Part shown: positions 10,301 through 25,300 of the stretch, piece after piece
Layout: every line of letters starts with the position of its first letter
Position numbering within the stretch: position 1 is the first letter of the stretch
NCBI RefSeq assembly: GCF_026151205.1
Contig: NC_087084.1
Span: 8,864,894-8,928,893 of the forward strand
Reading direction: 5' to 3'
DNA from: Bolinopsis microptera
Lineage: Eukaryota; Ctenophora; Tentaculata; Lobata; Bolinopsidae
DNA length: 64,000 bases
The notes under the pieces: generated by a model
The model's database searches: none
The model's input: only the letters and a program-made list of their open reading frames with translations
Told to the model about the DNA's origin: nothing
Program-made: the position numbers and the translations under genes

Positions 10301-13300
10301 TGTTGACAATTGAGAATAATGTTCATATCTGGAAGACTGTGAGGGTCAATAACCCTTATATACAGTAAAACACTATTAACAATCTCAAATACTACAATCA
10401 GGAATGATAACATAAAACCGAACTGAAAACGAATGTTGCATAGAATTGAGAGTAATTAGGGCTCCAGAATTAATCAAAACGTGGTAATTGTCCTTGACTC
10501 CTTTTCCACGTGCAAGTCGGGTACTGGTCGAGTCTGGGAAGCCAGCTGCACAGAATAATAAGGAATTTACCTAATATCAAACACCTGCACGCTCTAGAGT
10601 CTTTTTGTTGGACTCAAGCTTCAGTAGTGTAAAAAGAGCACGGTTCGCAGATAGCGTTCATCACTTTACGTACGTATTTTTAACGTACATGTTCATTTCC
10701 TCGTTCCTGGTCATGTAAACTATCGGATTACTGGCTGAATTTATTGTAATCACGATATACGTCATGATGCCCATCAACTTCACCGTCCCTGGTTCTTCCT
10801 CGTGTGAAATAAAATATACCAGCATCGACACCCAGGACAGATTGAACGTAACGAACAGCAGACCCAGTATTAGAACCATCTTTGTGGCCTTCTTATTCGT
10901 GTCATATCTCTCTCCCACCCCTGCAGGCCTCGTCATACTTAAAGCTTTAATAGAATAGATTGAACAGAAAAGAACAAATATTACCATTAAGCTGACATTA
11001 ATGAGGGAAACAAACAAAGGTTTCGATTTTCCAAAGAAGTAATCAGTCACAGCAGGAATGAACATGACCCACTTTCCTGTGATCATGAAGACTGCTACTA
11101 ACACAGCTGAAATGTAAACTTTAGGGTTGCTTATCTGGTAAAGGGGCCAGTTGATGGCAATGCATCTCAGAGCACAGAGAAAACATGTAGCTATTCCAGA
11201 AAGTTCGACCAGCATTTCAAAGAAGATCAAAAACACAATTTCCCTTTCAACTTCTTCCCCTTCCTTTTCCGCTTCTTTCCCTATCATGTTAGGTTGGGAC
11301 ATGACTGTCACGCCCACAACTGAAGAAATGCATATTATGATGTCCAAAAGGTTGAGAAGAATCAAAAATTTGTCTCCAAGGTTTCTGTTTTTGCGTCTCA
11401 AGAAGAAGTTTATTGATATTTGATACAGCGTTTGTGATTATCCCCAAGCTTGCAATTGTAACAGAAACTGGCATCCCGAGTTTGTCTTCTTTATACCCGG
11501 CATCAGTAGTCATTGGTAAGAGAAGAGATTCAAACTAGCAACAAATCTAAAATCGTTCGATCAGAAATAATGACAGGAGGCTGAGGCTTCTTGTTAATTA
11601 CCCGTTAATAAGTTGCAGTAATAACCTTAGGACCATTAAAAATTATCCTCGTTCCATTTTGCACGTGCACTGGTGGTAGATGGCAGCTGCAGATAATTAT
11701 TATTGCCTCCAGCTATGATTTGGATTCCATGACGTCAGGGTGTGGCTGAATTATAAGAACATGGCAGCTGTGGAAGCTTTTACTGCCTTGAACAGAACTC
11801 TCTCATTTACCGCGCCCTGATTTACCGCTAACCCCGATGGCCGATATATATACCGCGGCCATCTCCTTTCCAAATAGGGCTTAACATGCATAATGTAAAA
11901 AGAGAAAACCCCGAATCTTACTATATATAAAGCGAGAAGATATACATATATCCGTACCATTTTATTGACACCACGGCAACTTAAACACGATTTTCCGCAA
12001 AAACCGTAAAAGATAGAAACTGTAAAAAACTGAAACCTTTTTTATTGGGTCAAATGTCCTAATGGCCTTCAAATCAGCATGAAAAAATAAAAAATTTGCC
12101 AAGAAATAAAAATTTTATTGCTCAAAATTTGGACCCCCAAGTGGTGTCATTTTGTTCATTAATGACATGAAGCTGTGCATCACAGGATGTGTCATTAGAT
12201 TCTTTGCTGACGATACACGGATTTTGAGGCACATCTATACACTTGAAGATGCAAGTACACTGCAAAATGATCTCAACTCTGTCATCGACTGGGCAAGATG
12301 CAATAACATGTCATTGCATGAGGATAAATTTGAGATACTCGTGCACAAACACTGTCCCCGAAACAGCTTGCAAGACCTCCCGTTTGCCATCCTGACGCAA
12401 ACTTATCAAGTTTCGCATGGTAACATAATGTACCCTACGGATGCAGTCAAAGACCTGGGGGTTTTGATCTCGGCGGACTTGTCTTGGAGCTCCCATGTTA
12501 CTATGATAGCAGATCGTGCCCGTAAAGTTGCCTCTTGGGTTCTGAGCGCTTTTAGATCGAGAAACAAGATCACTATGCTGACCCTCTACAAGTCATTAGT
12601 CAGAAGCCATCTCGAGTACTGTTGTCCCCTCTGGAATTCAACTAAGCAAGCTGATATCGCTGAGCTAGAGGGAGTACAACGTACATTTACGTCCAAAATA
12701 CATGGTGTGCAACATCTGAACTATTGGCAGAGACTGAAGGCCTTAAAATTGATGTCACTTCAACGGAGGAGAGAACGTTACACTATCATTCATATGTGGA
12801 AGATCCTACACAAGAAGTGTCCTAATGATGTAAACGTTCAGTTTACAGATACACTCCGTTATGGCCAGAAAGCAGTAGTCCCTAGCTTGTCAACGTCCAG
12901 TAGCCAAAGGAATCAATCGATCTTTGACAGCTCATTTGTAGTGATGGGGCCTCGATTGTGGAACATCATTCCCGCAAACCTGCACCTTATCGAGGACCCC
13001 CTACGCTTCAAGTCATTGTTGACGGAGTTTGTTACATCTATTCCGGACGAACCTCCTGTTACTGGATATTGTTGCCAGAACGGGAATTCGTTATTGAACT
13101 GGAGCGCAGAAAAGACAGCAACTTCGCTGCACGGGTGGTCAGCCGTTCTGATGACCCGATAGAGGATCTATGAAGCAACCCCAAGTAACCCAAGTAAGTA
13201 ATCAAATAGGTAATAATTTATTTAGTCTCTTGAGTCTTGACATTACTCAAGAGTTAGACGGGTTCCTGCTAGTCATTGTAAAGTCTACGGACAAGATATA

Positions 13301-16300
13301 GTCAATGTACAGTACTCATATTTTAACATTCAATACAACTGAATCAAGAAATATGTGATGCTAATGAAGATGGGATAATAATCCCGGGTTCTTCCAAAAA
13401 TGCAAACTTATCAGCCTCGTCAGGTATTGTTAAATCTAACCTTAAAAAGCACTTGCTATCCCTCCAAAATTGAGATGACCCTAATACATGGTAACTAATC
13501 TATATTATATCTCAAATTCAGAATTCTACATCCGGTTCGGCTCTGCACACATGATATCTCTCTCTGCCATGAAACATGGCTAACCTTTTAAACTATGATT
13601 TAAAACCTAAACCTAAACTAAAACTCAACTGGGCTCTCCTGTGTCACCAAACTAGACCAATAAGCAATTTTAGATTATTATTTTTTTCTATATTTGTATA
13701 ATAAGTATATATTGACGTAGTGGATGGTTGAGGGGGTTTCAAGCACAGGTCACTCTCAAATCCTAAAGATAAGCAGTGGCCTATGGCACTTGAAACCTCT
13801 TCAAACCTCCCCTGATTTATTTATCATTGATATTGTTTGATTGTGCCGTAAAAATATTTGTTTTATTAATATTTGTTTTATTAATATTTGGTTTATTAAG
13901 AAACGTTACCAGGAATTCGACATGTTAAAATCAAATTCCTTGACCATACCAACTATGTATCTCTTCATATCTCAGATGCTTCATGAATCACATTCAGTGT
14001 ACCGCCGCTTACAGTTACATTATCACTTCACTTTTGGTAAAAATTAATACCATAAAATCGTTTTCCATTCTCTGCTCAAAAAGCCACACATTTTGATCAG
14101 AGTGCTGTCACAACACTCCAATTGGGCTTAACTCGTTGCAACCAGTCGAGTACTTTGGGCCAGGAGGAGAGGGAGAGCGAGGAGGCATCTTCCAGGATTA
14201 AAGCAACAGCACTGTCTCAGAACCAGGCCACGCTTCCCAGCAAGTAGTCTCTACTTGTGAATATCTGAGGGATCAAAGTTAGAAACTTGTAAAGCTAGGG
14301 GGAATATCTAAACTTTAGATCTGAGGGATCAAAGTTAGAAACTTGTAAAGCTATTGGGGTTTTCGCTGTGAAGTCTAGAAAACTTAGCGTTGATAAATAT
14401 TGTAACTTTTAACTTACTTTGTCCAACATATCAAAGTAGAGAGAAACACTATCAAGAGACGACTTGACCAGCGTATTAAGTCACAGGCCACCCCCACATA
14501 AACAATAACGCACTTATTCTGCGGCAAATATTAATTTATTAATTTACTCTATAACGGAAATAACGCTCTATTAATTTCAGGATTATTAACAGATGAAGAA
14601 CAAACTGCAGGGGTAAGTAAACGGCTTATTTTAATTAGACGGCTTACTTTATGATATAAGGCACGTTTAGTACACGTGCCTTAATCCTTAAAACTATGGG
14701 CCATATGGGGCCACAAATATATATGTATGTGAATTTTTCCTGTTTGTGTTATTGGAAATACACATACAGGAAAAAAAGGAACAGTCTTGTGACTAATGTT
14801 TTACAAATGAATTAAAGAATAAGTTTCATTTATTAATAATGGAGCGTCTTTTTATTATATATATTAATGAATAACAGTTATTTTTATTAATAAGTGACAG
14901 TTATTTATATTCATGAATAATAGTTATTTATTATATGAACGTCCCTTTATTATAAATTAATTTTTATTTAATTCGTTCGCAAAACATTAGTTCCAATATA
15001 AGGGATGCCTTTTTGTCTAGAATCCTAAATTCTGATTTCAGAGATTTATACTAACCAAGATTTCCTGACTATCATACTATTTTCTCACGTAAATTTATAA
15101 GCAGGTGCTGAGTAATTCAGTAAACTATTGTCCGGTTCCTTCGAAAATTAACATAATCATATTAAATTCTTTAATTGTACTCAACATAAAGAGCTTACAT
15201 TTATTAAAATATGCTTGACTCCGTCGCTCAGCATATCCGTTTAATATTATAAACAGCATCTAAATTGAACACAAATGATGATGACGACATATGGGAATCC
15301 AATAAGATCGCATGTATAATTTACATGGCTAAATGTACAATAATTTAGATCAGAACCAGAAATATAATCATACACCACTCATCATACACCACTCTATCTC
15401 TTCATCGAGAACATTTTCAAGACTTCATTGTTCGTCATCTAAAGCGTAGATGTACAGAACATACCTATGCTTTAATGTTAAGCTGTTATCATGTGATACA
15501 CACGTGACATAGACACTCCCATCTTTTAACAGGAGGCCGTCACTTTATGTAATGCTGGGTTAATTAATGTTTTAAAGTTCTCTTTATATAAACGGAGAAT
15601 TTATATTTATTGGTGGCACAACAAGGTCCAGATGAAAACTTAAATCGGTTGTAACTTTGGAATAGTAAGGTTTACTGACTTGGTAAAAATGGCACGCTTA
15701 TCTTTTTCTAGTTTACACTTTACACTGCATTCCTTGCAATCTGTCCGTCCTATTTGAAACTCTTGACTAATTGACGGCTGGCGGCATGTGTCGCTGATGA
15801 CATACCGACATATACCATGAGCGTGCGGAGCATGTACCGACACGGTACCACTTTGGTACCCACTTGGTGCCCACACCTCCCAAACCATTGTACCGTGTCT
15901 GGTTTGTGTCAGTCAGCAGTCACAGTTTGTGTCAGTCAGCACATGTCCACCCACCAGGCCACCAGACACAATCACTCCCACTTGGAGTCATATTCGTCAC
16001 GGAATGTCAGTGAAATGTCATCTTCGTCACGGAATGTGAGTTAAAGTGTTCTTGAAGTGCTCCAAAATCCTCGCTGAGTTGGAGGTTTGTCTGACATTTC
16101 GTGTCCGAGACACATTGTCATTACTGCTGACTTTAGAACAGAGAGTTGGGAACAATGAGGATAATTCAATGCGAATGTCATGCTGTGATTGTAAATTTAA
16201 TGGTATACACTATACTATAATAGATATTGTGCAGCCAGGATTCTTTGGGTTCAACTCAGGCGGTGACAAGTAAAGAAGGTTGGGGGAGGCTAGGCTGGGG

Positions 16301-19300
16301 AAATTTTTGCAGGGTCTGGGAAGTGGGAAGCCTTAGAAAGTGGCGAAAAAATGGCATTTTTGTAAATTATCACCACACACTTCACAGTTCACTTTTGAGA
16401 CTGCACGAGTGAGCAGTATTTAAAAAATCATACTACTGAGTACTGATAGATTCTCGATCGCGATTAATTATTATCTAGTAAATGTAATCATGTGATGGTC
16501 AGGAAATCTATATGTGATTTAGAGGCCTTAATAACTATTTTATCTATCTCTAGGTCATTTTGAAACCGTTTTGAGGCTATTTTTAACCATTTTTCCTCTC
16601 TTCAGGTGTATCTCTGTAAGTTTGGGTATCTAGAAGATGGTGGGGACTTGGTGGACGCCATCAAGGAGTTTCAGAGATTCGTAAAATTCAAGCCTACAGG
16701 TAATTGTCTTTTGACTTTTAAATCCTTCATTTCTAAGCCATTGGAAACTTTTGCCACGTTTTTGGTGTGACTTTTGTTTTTACGAATCCATACAATTTCC
16801 ACAATCCTGATATGTAAAAATGCGATCATTTTCGTTGTGGTATGTTCGTTAACGTCTGTTAGTTTTTTTGCAAGATTGAAGTCAGACACAACACCAAACC
16901 GATGTTGTATAAAACTTTTAGGTTTTTTAAATCGGACAGGCTTTTTCGGTATCTTTGATGATTCGTTTGTATTTATTTTTGTCTGTTCTTATCAGAGACA
17001 AACCTTCTCAGCTGTAGAAGTCAGTCTACAAAAACGTAGACAGATGGTTTAATTCGACCTTAGCTTCTCTTTCTTCGCAAATATTTACCAGAAACCAACC
17101 TTCCCAGTTTTATTAGTGGTATATTTTTGTCGGTGTCTTTGTCCGACAATCTGTCTGTCAATATGTCTGTGTCCTGGTTAGAAGACTCGTGGAGACGTTT
17201 GAACTGAAATGAAACTATTCATATTCCACCAACAAGTTCTTATACCCGAAACAGCTGTAACTCATCGCCGGTCGCTGGATACATATCGAGATACTCACTG
17301 CAGCTTGTAGGTGTACCTCAATAATACAGCCTGTCATATATCTAACTTTCATGTCGGGTGCAGTGCATTTGTGGGTCTTTGTTCCGAGATACGTATCAGA
17401 TATCTGGGGTTTAACAGATCAGGTCATACTGACAGCGTCAGTTTTTATACAAACAAAGCAGAAAAGTCACGTACGATGCAACCAGCCACCACCTGTTAAG
17501 TGTTTTAAAAATAGAAATAGGTCGGGTACTGATGTTTGAACTCGACCGCAGCACCTACCTGATTTTAAACTGGAACGGCAGACTTAAACAGGGTGTATAA
17601 AGTCGTATTATAAAAAGCGTTGTAGAACTTTCTGCAGAATTCTCCCTATGTAGTGTTTACAGTCCTCGGTTTTAAAACTTTTAATTGTACTGCACTTTTC
17701 AGCCGTGTATTAACTTAGTTTTTACCTGCAGGGGTATTAGACGATAAGACGTTAGCGCTAATGAAGCTACCGAGGTGTGGGGACAGCGACAAGAGGTAAT
17801 TAAAACAATTAATTAATTGAGTAATTAAAACAATTAATTAATTGAGTAATTGAACAACCGACAATGTCTTAAGTTAGGATTATGAGAGTGAAGACTCTTA
17901 ACTCTCATTATCATTTATACTTTCAACAACAGCTGAACTTACAACATCGTATTAGCTTTCATCATCTTCTCATCTGTCAACATCGTATTAACTTTCATCA
18001 TCTTCTCATCTGTCAACATCATCTTAACTTTCAACATAATCTTAGGTGTCAACATTATCCCAAATCTCAACAGTACCCTGAATTTCTATATCAAGCTAAT
18101 TTCTAACTTTCGCCCGATCAAAATGTCAACATTCATTTATCTAAAGTCTGACTTCTAGGTGCCTTTATGTTTTTAACTTTCATATAATTACTTATGTAAT
18201 TCAGTATTGTAAGCACATAAAAAACGTGAAAGGTTAAGCTCTGAACCTGAAATTTCATTATCTCTACCAAAATTGTGTGCAAAAATTACAGAACTGGCCA
18301 TTTTTCTTATTTTACGCGTTTTCCGACCCGATCTTAACCACCAAAAAGTTATGAGTCATGAAGAATCATTGGACCCTCTGTGAACTTCGTTGTCTACTGA
18401 ATCATAGATACTTTTAAAACTTTTAACACCATTCCAATCAGTCACGCTTTGTCTTTGTTAAAACTAAGGCCACTCCATTGCTTTTTACCCTAAGATTTTG
18501 CTGGTTTTTCTTTGTAAAAGGAATAATCTGAGTGCCTGCTCAACCTCAACTTGTGCAGAAGATCTAGACCGCGAAAATATGACAAATTTATATGAAATGG
18601 ATTGAATTAAGAAATAAGTACAATAAGGGTTGCCCCTATTTCCTGCAGTGCAGCTGACGCCGCATATAAAGGTCCCATAACTCAAACCCCAGTTTTCAAC
18701 TCGGTTAAACTACAGTTTAATATAGTCGTCTCTCTCTATCTCTCTCTCTAACTCTCCAGCTCTCTCCAGCTCTCTCCAGCTCTCTCCAGCTCTATCCAGC
18801 TCTCTCCACGTACAAATATGTCTTGCTAGAAATTATCACTTCACTCTTTAAAAAGCCCGCACTATTTACTTCGTCTAGTTTACTCAGAACCCCAATAAAA
18901 AGGCACCCTTCTTCAAGCTGTGAGGAACGGTTCGAATACTGCACTTCCTGCAACCCATCCAAATACCCCAAATACCCCAAATATTCCTAATATTCCTCAT
19001 AATCCTCATATTAGTCTATCAATTATCAGAACAACAAGTCTCTGTCCTAGACTCACGACCACCTCCAACAGGGGTGTTTACTACTGGTCCTCTCTAGGAA
19101 GTCATGTTAAACTGTGGGAGGTCTATTAGGGTCTGGAGGGGTAGGTGGGGTAGGTGCGTCACGGGGGGAGCTGGTGCACACTTGCACGTGCAGATGTAGT
19201 GTCTAGTGCACGTGCGCGGGGCTACTTCAGGGAATGTTCTGATGTATTGTCAGATTATTGGTAATTAATTAATTAAGTGATTACTGATTGTAACGGCTGA

Positions 19301-22300
19301 TCGGCTGATTGTCACCTTGCTGTGATAAGTATTGTACTAAAAGTAAGTTGTAACTAGAACTCGATGGATAAAAGAATTTCTCTGGGTAGGTTACAAACAT
19401 TTTTACAGAAAAACAAGCCCCAGGTTTATTGAAGCTTGCGCACGTGATTTTTTCCTTTTCACCCTTTTGAAAAAAGGCAATAGTGAAAGGTTACGAATGG
19501 ACGTTTTTGCAGAAAAACGTGGATTTTGGGGATTGCAGTAGGTGGGTCAAATATATGTCGTGTTGCTTCCGTTCGTTACCATGTCAACTTGCCGCGCGCA
19601 CGCGCGCGAGGATTGCTTGCGGAGATGTGGTGTTTAGCTAGTCTGTGGTCAATGAATGCGCGGCGCACGAGCGTATTTTAAAGTATACTAGTAATGTATA
19701 ATATTTTGTAATAAGCCCAACTTGAACGTGGCACGCGTAGTGTATTGATGTTTCAATATTATTATTATAGCTGATTAGAGCTTATATTAATAGTTATAGT
19801 GAAATGGAAATCTAGCGTCCGCCAAGACGAAACAACGGGCGCAATTCTTGTTGGAGATAGTAGGCTGATCTTTCCTCATATTTTTTTGAGAATTGAAATT
19901 CATGGCAACTATTTCAAAATAGTTTTCCCAAAAAAGGATTTTAAATTGGCGTATTTTTTCACATAGTGAAGTCAACAAATTTCTCTTTATCTTCCAATAA
20001 ATGTCGCCCTCGACTTTAATCAACCTTTTGTTCCCCCATGATCATTCGCAAAAACCCGTACTTGAGAAAGCTGGTCCAAAAAGCTTTCTGAAGCGATTAT
20101 CTGATTTTCTGGTCTGACACTCCCGCAGAATGACTGATTTATCAGGTCTGCACGTCAATATCATGTCATTATCCAATCTGAACACTCAAGTGATGTGTAA
20201 TGAACACTCAAGTGATGTGTAATGAACACTCAAGTGATGTGTAATGAACAGTGAGGAGAGAGATAATGAACACTTAAGAGAGATAATGAACCAGCAGATG
20301 TGAGATCGGTTCATGTTTATTATACCATTTGGTGAGAGGCTTTTGGGCAGTTTAGACAGTTTTAGAAAGTTTTAACGACAGTTATTGATTAGCTGTTGCG
20401 TTATAATACAGTAATGAGTTACAAACTACCGTTCAGAGAACACAGCGTGGCAGTTACTTGGTAGTTGAGTGGAAGTGTCTTAATCTTTACTATTTAGTGG
20501 TAACTGTGAGAATTTGTACAGAATCGCGTGAAATGAGCCATAAATTGTGTGCAATGAGTAATGAGTCGTGTAAAATGAGACTGAAATAGTTTTAATGTGA
20601 AAACACCAATTAATGGATGAACATCTAATATTATCTATATTCTGTACACTATGGAGTTGCTACGAGCTGTTTACACAGTTTACAGCACTTTCAAGAAATA
20701 ATTTGAGTATTTTTAGTTACGCTAGATGATGTATGAATAACCTTCTCCTAATTTTTATAACAAAAGGACTTGTAGTCTAATCTAGGCACATAATCGGCTC
20801 CAAACCTGCAATTCTCTTCTGAGACTTTGCACCTTCCCTAAAGTTTGAATTACCGAAAAACGCTTGGAGCAATATTTTTGCATTTATACATTTGTGCATT
20901 TATAACCTTCTCCTAAGTTCTAAGAAAAAGAATCGGTTATCAGGCTAATCTAGGGGGGGGAGGGGGGTCATGAGTACCCCCCCCCCCCCATTCCCTAATC
21001 TGGATAACTGTGGGAGTCTTAAATGTACAGTGAGAATTTCTAAAATATAAAATTTCAAATCCTAATTGACAAATCAGCCTCTCATCTTCACACTGACACA
21101 CTATATACTCCATTGATTACAGTAAATGTTCATTGTCAAACCCTGACAAATAGTATTCAGACTCCAATATGGTACATTTCCGGCGACGATTATTCGCCCC
21201 TCCTCCCTCATACAAACTGAAATCAGACTGAAATGTACCACAACAAATAAGGTGTGATCTGACGACAATGAGCACCGAGAGGAAGTTAGGACTATGAGGA
21301 TATGGGCTCATTCACCTCATCAATCAACAAGCTAGATTTGAGAATTGCCGCCTGAGGTTGAAGTTTCCGGGACATTACGAGTAGTCGTACCAGGGATATT
21401 ACTATATCCACTATGTCTGCATAATATACCGGAAATTAACATTTTATTTGTCACGGCTTATTTAGGATGATTCACATTGTGGTTATTGGCTATTGATATT
21501 ACCTACTTCTACCTACCTATTGCTAATAGTAATAACCACTCATATCGCTCTCAATCAATGCTTCCACTGGAATCAATATTAGGACGCAGTGAAACTATCG
21601 GACTGTATGGAGGTATGGGGACTTGCCACCTCATGGCAACAATAAAATATATTGACTCTGTTACCTTGTTTCTCGTCAATATGGCCCTCTTTATAATATG
21701 GTTATTTCTGTTTAAAAGTCTGAATAGAAGGGACAAATAGAATTAGAGATAAGAACGAGCAGGAGCAGGAACTTGGCACTGCTACAATTTGAACTGTTGT
21801 TGTTCTTCAGGGTCTCATTCCGAGAATATATAAACCCTTAAAACTACCACTTTCCCTTAAAGCGCTTTTAACTACCGTTCACCGAACCTTGACTGCGGCT
21901 TTGTTAACAAGGTTTGGCCGGTAGAGGGTCCGCAGTAGTCCCATTACCTTAGTATTGCTGTACAACTACTACAAAACCTCAAATCCAGCAAGTTTCTGTG
22001 TACGCTCTGGCTAGAAGTGGGTTGCAACAGTTGAAATATATCCCCTAAAACGCTTGCCGTAACCCTTGGTTACGCTGTCATGGTTTCTGAAGGGCATGAA
22101 CAGTCAACCTGTTACACACATCACATTGCAACAAGTTACAATTAATTACGCTACACCCAGTTTCAGCTTATGTCCTTATGTTCTTGCTGTTGTCATTATC
22201 CGGGCCTCTACACGCGGTAAGAATGGGTTTAGCGTGTAAGAATAATAGTAAATCAAATTCTTTTATTGTAGTTAATTATGTTAATAAATTTGTCGAGTAT

Positions 22301-25300
22301 ATTGATTTTCGAAAGATATTTAAAATGGAACAAGTTACTAAAGCTGCACCATTCAAGTCAAAGTATCATCAGCAACCTACATTGTCCTACAAATACCCTC
22401 CAACAATCAGATCTAAAGTACTTAACTACAAAAAAGTATATAATGAAGCTAACATTGACTCAGAAACATTGAAATGTAATTGTGCATCAAGTCGTTATAC
22501 AGACCCTACTCATAAACATGTCATTACAGGAGAGCTATCAATGATCAGTAATGATAAACTTCGTAATCTCCTAATGAAGGGATTAAATTATAGAGACCAA
22601 GCTAAACCATGTACTGAAAAAGCTTTAAAATCAGTAAAGACGGCACTCAAAAGCTATTGCGATAAATTGTCTAATTTATGGCATAAACCTATAGAAGAGT
22701 TTCAAGAGTGGAAAACACTAATCATAGAGCAAGTGAAAATTCAACTGCAAGGAGCTAAACCATATCCCTATTATTCAGTATTATCAGATGTTGAAGTCTT
22801 AGCAGATTTAGATGAGCTTCATAAAGATTTTGTATTGGTTCCTACCGATAAAGCCAAAAATAATATTACTATTGTTTGTAAAAAGTTCTATATTAGTATG
22901 ATTGAAAAGGAATTATCATCGAATACATTTACTAAAGTTAATCGTTCAGAAGATGATATAATTAATGAGCATAAAGCATTCTTACTTAAACATCGTATTA
23001 AATTTGATGAAGATAATAGCAAATTACCTTATTTATATATTACACCAAAACAGCATAAAAAGCCAGTCGGAGTTAGATATATAACGTCTGGTAGTGGAAG
23101 TAGTTTACAACAATTATCAGTCTATCTTAGCATTTGTATTAAATCTATGCTTCACTCAGCTAAAAATAAATCTATATATGATAATAAATTTCACGTTAGA
23201 AATGATTATTTTGTTATTGATAATAATGAGCCTATCTTAGATTTTCTTAGTTATGATAATACCCAGAAAGGTTTAAAGTCTGTCAGTACTTATGATTTTT
23301 CAACTTTATATACATCTATTCCTCATATTCAATTGAAGGATAATCTTCGTATGTTTGTAGAAAGAGTATTTGATTTTAAAGATAAGTCTTATATTATTCC
23401 TAATCTTTATACTAAGAAGGCCTATTTCTCTGATAATGTTAGTAAAAATAAAGTTCATTTTTCTAAAGATACACTTTTGGAATGTCTTAATTATTTGATT
23501 GATAATTCTTATGTTACTTATCAGGGTCAAATTTATAGACAAGTTATTGGAATACCAATGGGTACCAATGCAGCACCACAAATAGCTAATGTTTATTTAC
23601 ATGTTTACGAATATAAATATATTAAACTTTTGATAGAACAAGGGGATACAGAAAATCTAAAAAGATTAAAAGACACATTTCGTTATCAAGATGATTTGAT
23701 AGTTTTTAATGATTTCAATTTATTACAGAATGTATTAGAAGATATTTATCCTAAGGAAATGATAGTAAATAATACTAATATTTCGGCTCGTAAATGTTGC
23801 TATCTAGACTTAAACATTAGTATTTATCAAGGAAAGTTTAGAGTGACGTTATATGATAAAAGAAAAGATTATAATTTTAAAGTTATATCTTATCCTTTTT
23901 TGGATGGAAACGTTCCAAATAATTTGTCTTATGGAATATTTATTTCTCAATTAGTACGATTAGCCAGAATTAATTCGACACTTAAGGGTTTCAAAAATTG
24001 TGTTACCGAACTTTTAGGTAAATTGGTTGCGCAAGGATTTAAGTTAGCTGCTTTGCGCAACAAGTTTGTCAAGTTTTATAAATCAAGATTAAATATTTGG
24101 GGTAAATATGGTAGTGATATTTATGATGAATTTATTGAAATGTTTCAATCACCTAATATTATTTTGTAATTTGTATCGACATATATCGTTTTTCAGTTAT
24201 ATAAGTTACCTAATATCTATTAATTATTCTAGTATTTGTGATTAATTTGTATTGATTTATTATTTGTGACTTATAAATTAGTAACCATTATTTTACCGTA
24301 TAAAAAATTTTTTTTTGTCAAAAATTAATTTTATGAAGGAGTAAGTTGACAAAAGATGCGCATTCGTATATTCATTTATTGCATGTTTAATTTGTTTTTT
24401 GTGTTTAATTTACGATTATTTGCATTTGAGATTCTGCGATTTAATTTATTTTGTTGATTGTAATGTTGTGATATTGCATAATTTATTGTAAATGTAATAT
24501 ATGTTTCAGAAAATTATGTAATGTAATGCGATGGAGGTTCTTTAAGCAGGCAATTCCAGTCCAAACCCTGGAAACATGACATAAAGGATTTGTTTTACTT
24601 GTTGCATGAAAAGCACTAATATAAAAACATAGAAACTCGCTCAAACTTACACAGATTATCCGTTCTATAACCACCATATTTTATGGACAGTTTAAGGAAA
24701 TCGTACGGTAGGATACGACATAAACTATTGTCCGAATAACCTATTTTCTGAGTCGGACAGATGTCGCTGTCGGACAGATGTCGCTGTCGGACAGATGTCG
24801 CCCAATCTCTACACGAGCTTATACGAAGAAAGTTTAGTGAGCTTCACGTAAACTTGTCCGCGATATTATATCAACCCTTACACTGCAGTTACCAATTAAA
24901 TAAAGCACTAATAAGCAGACAATATGCATTACAATATGTGATTGACAGGTTAAGTAAGTGGGTAACTTGTATATGTAATATAAGTATGTTATGTAAATAT
25001 GATGACATATCAAAGTTTTTGTGGTGTCTTCTTCAGAGACGTCGCACTTTAAATGCCGTATGTTTTAGCGGCAACATGTAGTTTTACATGTCATCTCGAG
25101 ATCAAGAGTTCACAGACACTGTGTAATGTTTGTCAGCGCAGTTATTGTAACCAGTCACAGTAACCATAACAACAGTTACCGTTAGTAACAGTAACCAGTA
25201 ACCAGTTGGTAACAGTAATCAGGCCAGGGTCGTGACCCGTTAACTCTTATTACAACCTTCATCTAATTTACGTTGTTCACGTAGAAGCTCAGAAGTCAGG

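Larger units (their letters stand above)
17846..22177. other. MMP intron 6, left part: non-coding, repeat-rich
   Basis: No gene recognised. Holds several minisatellites listed separately, a CpG/GC-rich patch with alternating GCGCGC near 19590-19670, and G- and C-runs at 20953-20989. The small ORF at 21477-21740 encodes a hydrophobic C-terminus but shows no family motif. Confidence 0.5.

Noticed and set aside
15640-16412. Several overlapping 60-80 codon ORFs in intron 4
   Set aside because: No homology pattern, signal peptide or splice sites that would link them to a gene.
18920-18940. GGTTCGAATACTGC as a tRNA B box
   Set aside because: No A box, acceptor stem or cloverleaf could be formed around it.
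22325-24169. LINE assignment for the RT ORF in intron 6
   Set aside because: Motif wording (LYTSIPH, GIPMGTNAAP, RYQDD) fits Penelope-like RTs better than LINE RTs such as those at 1711-3654.
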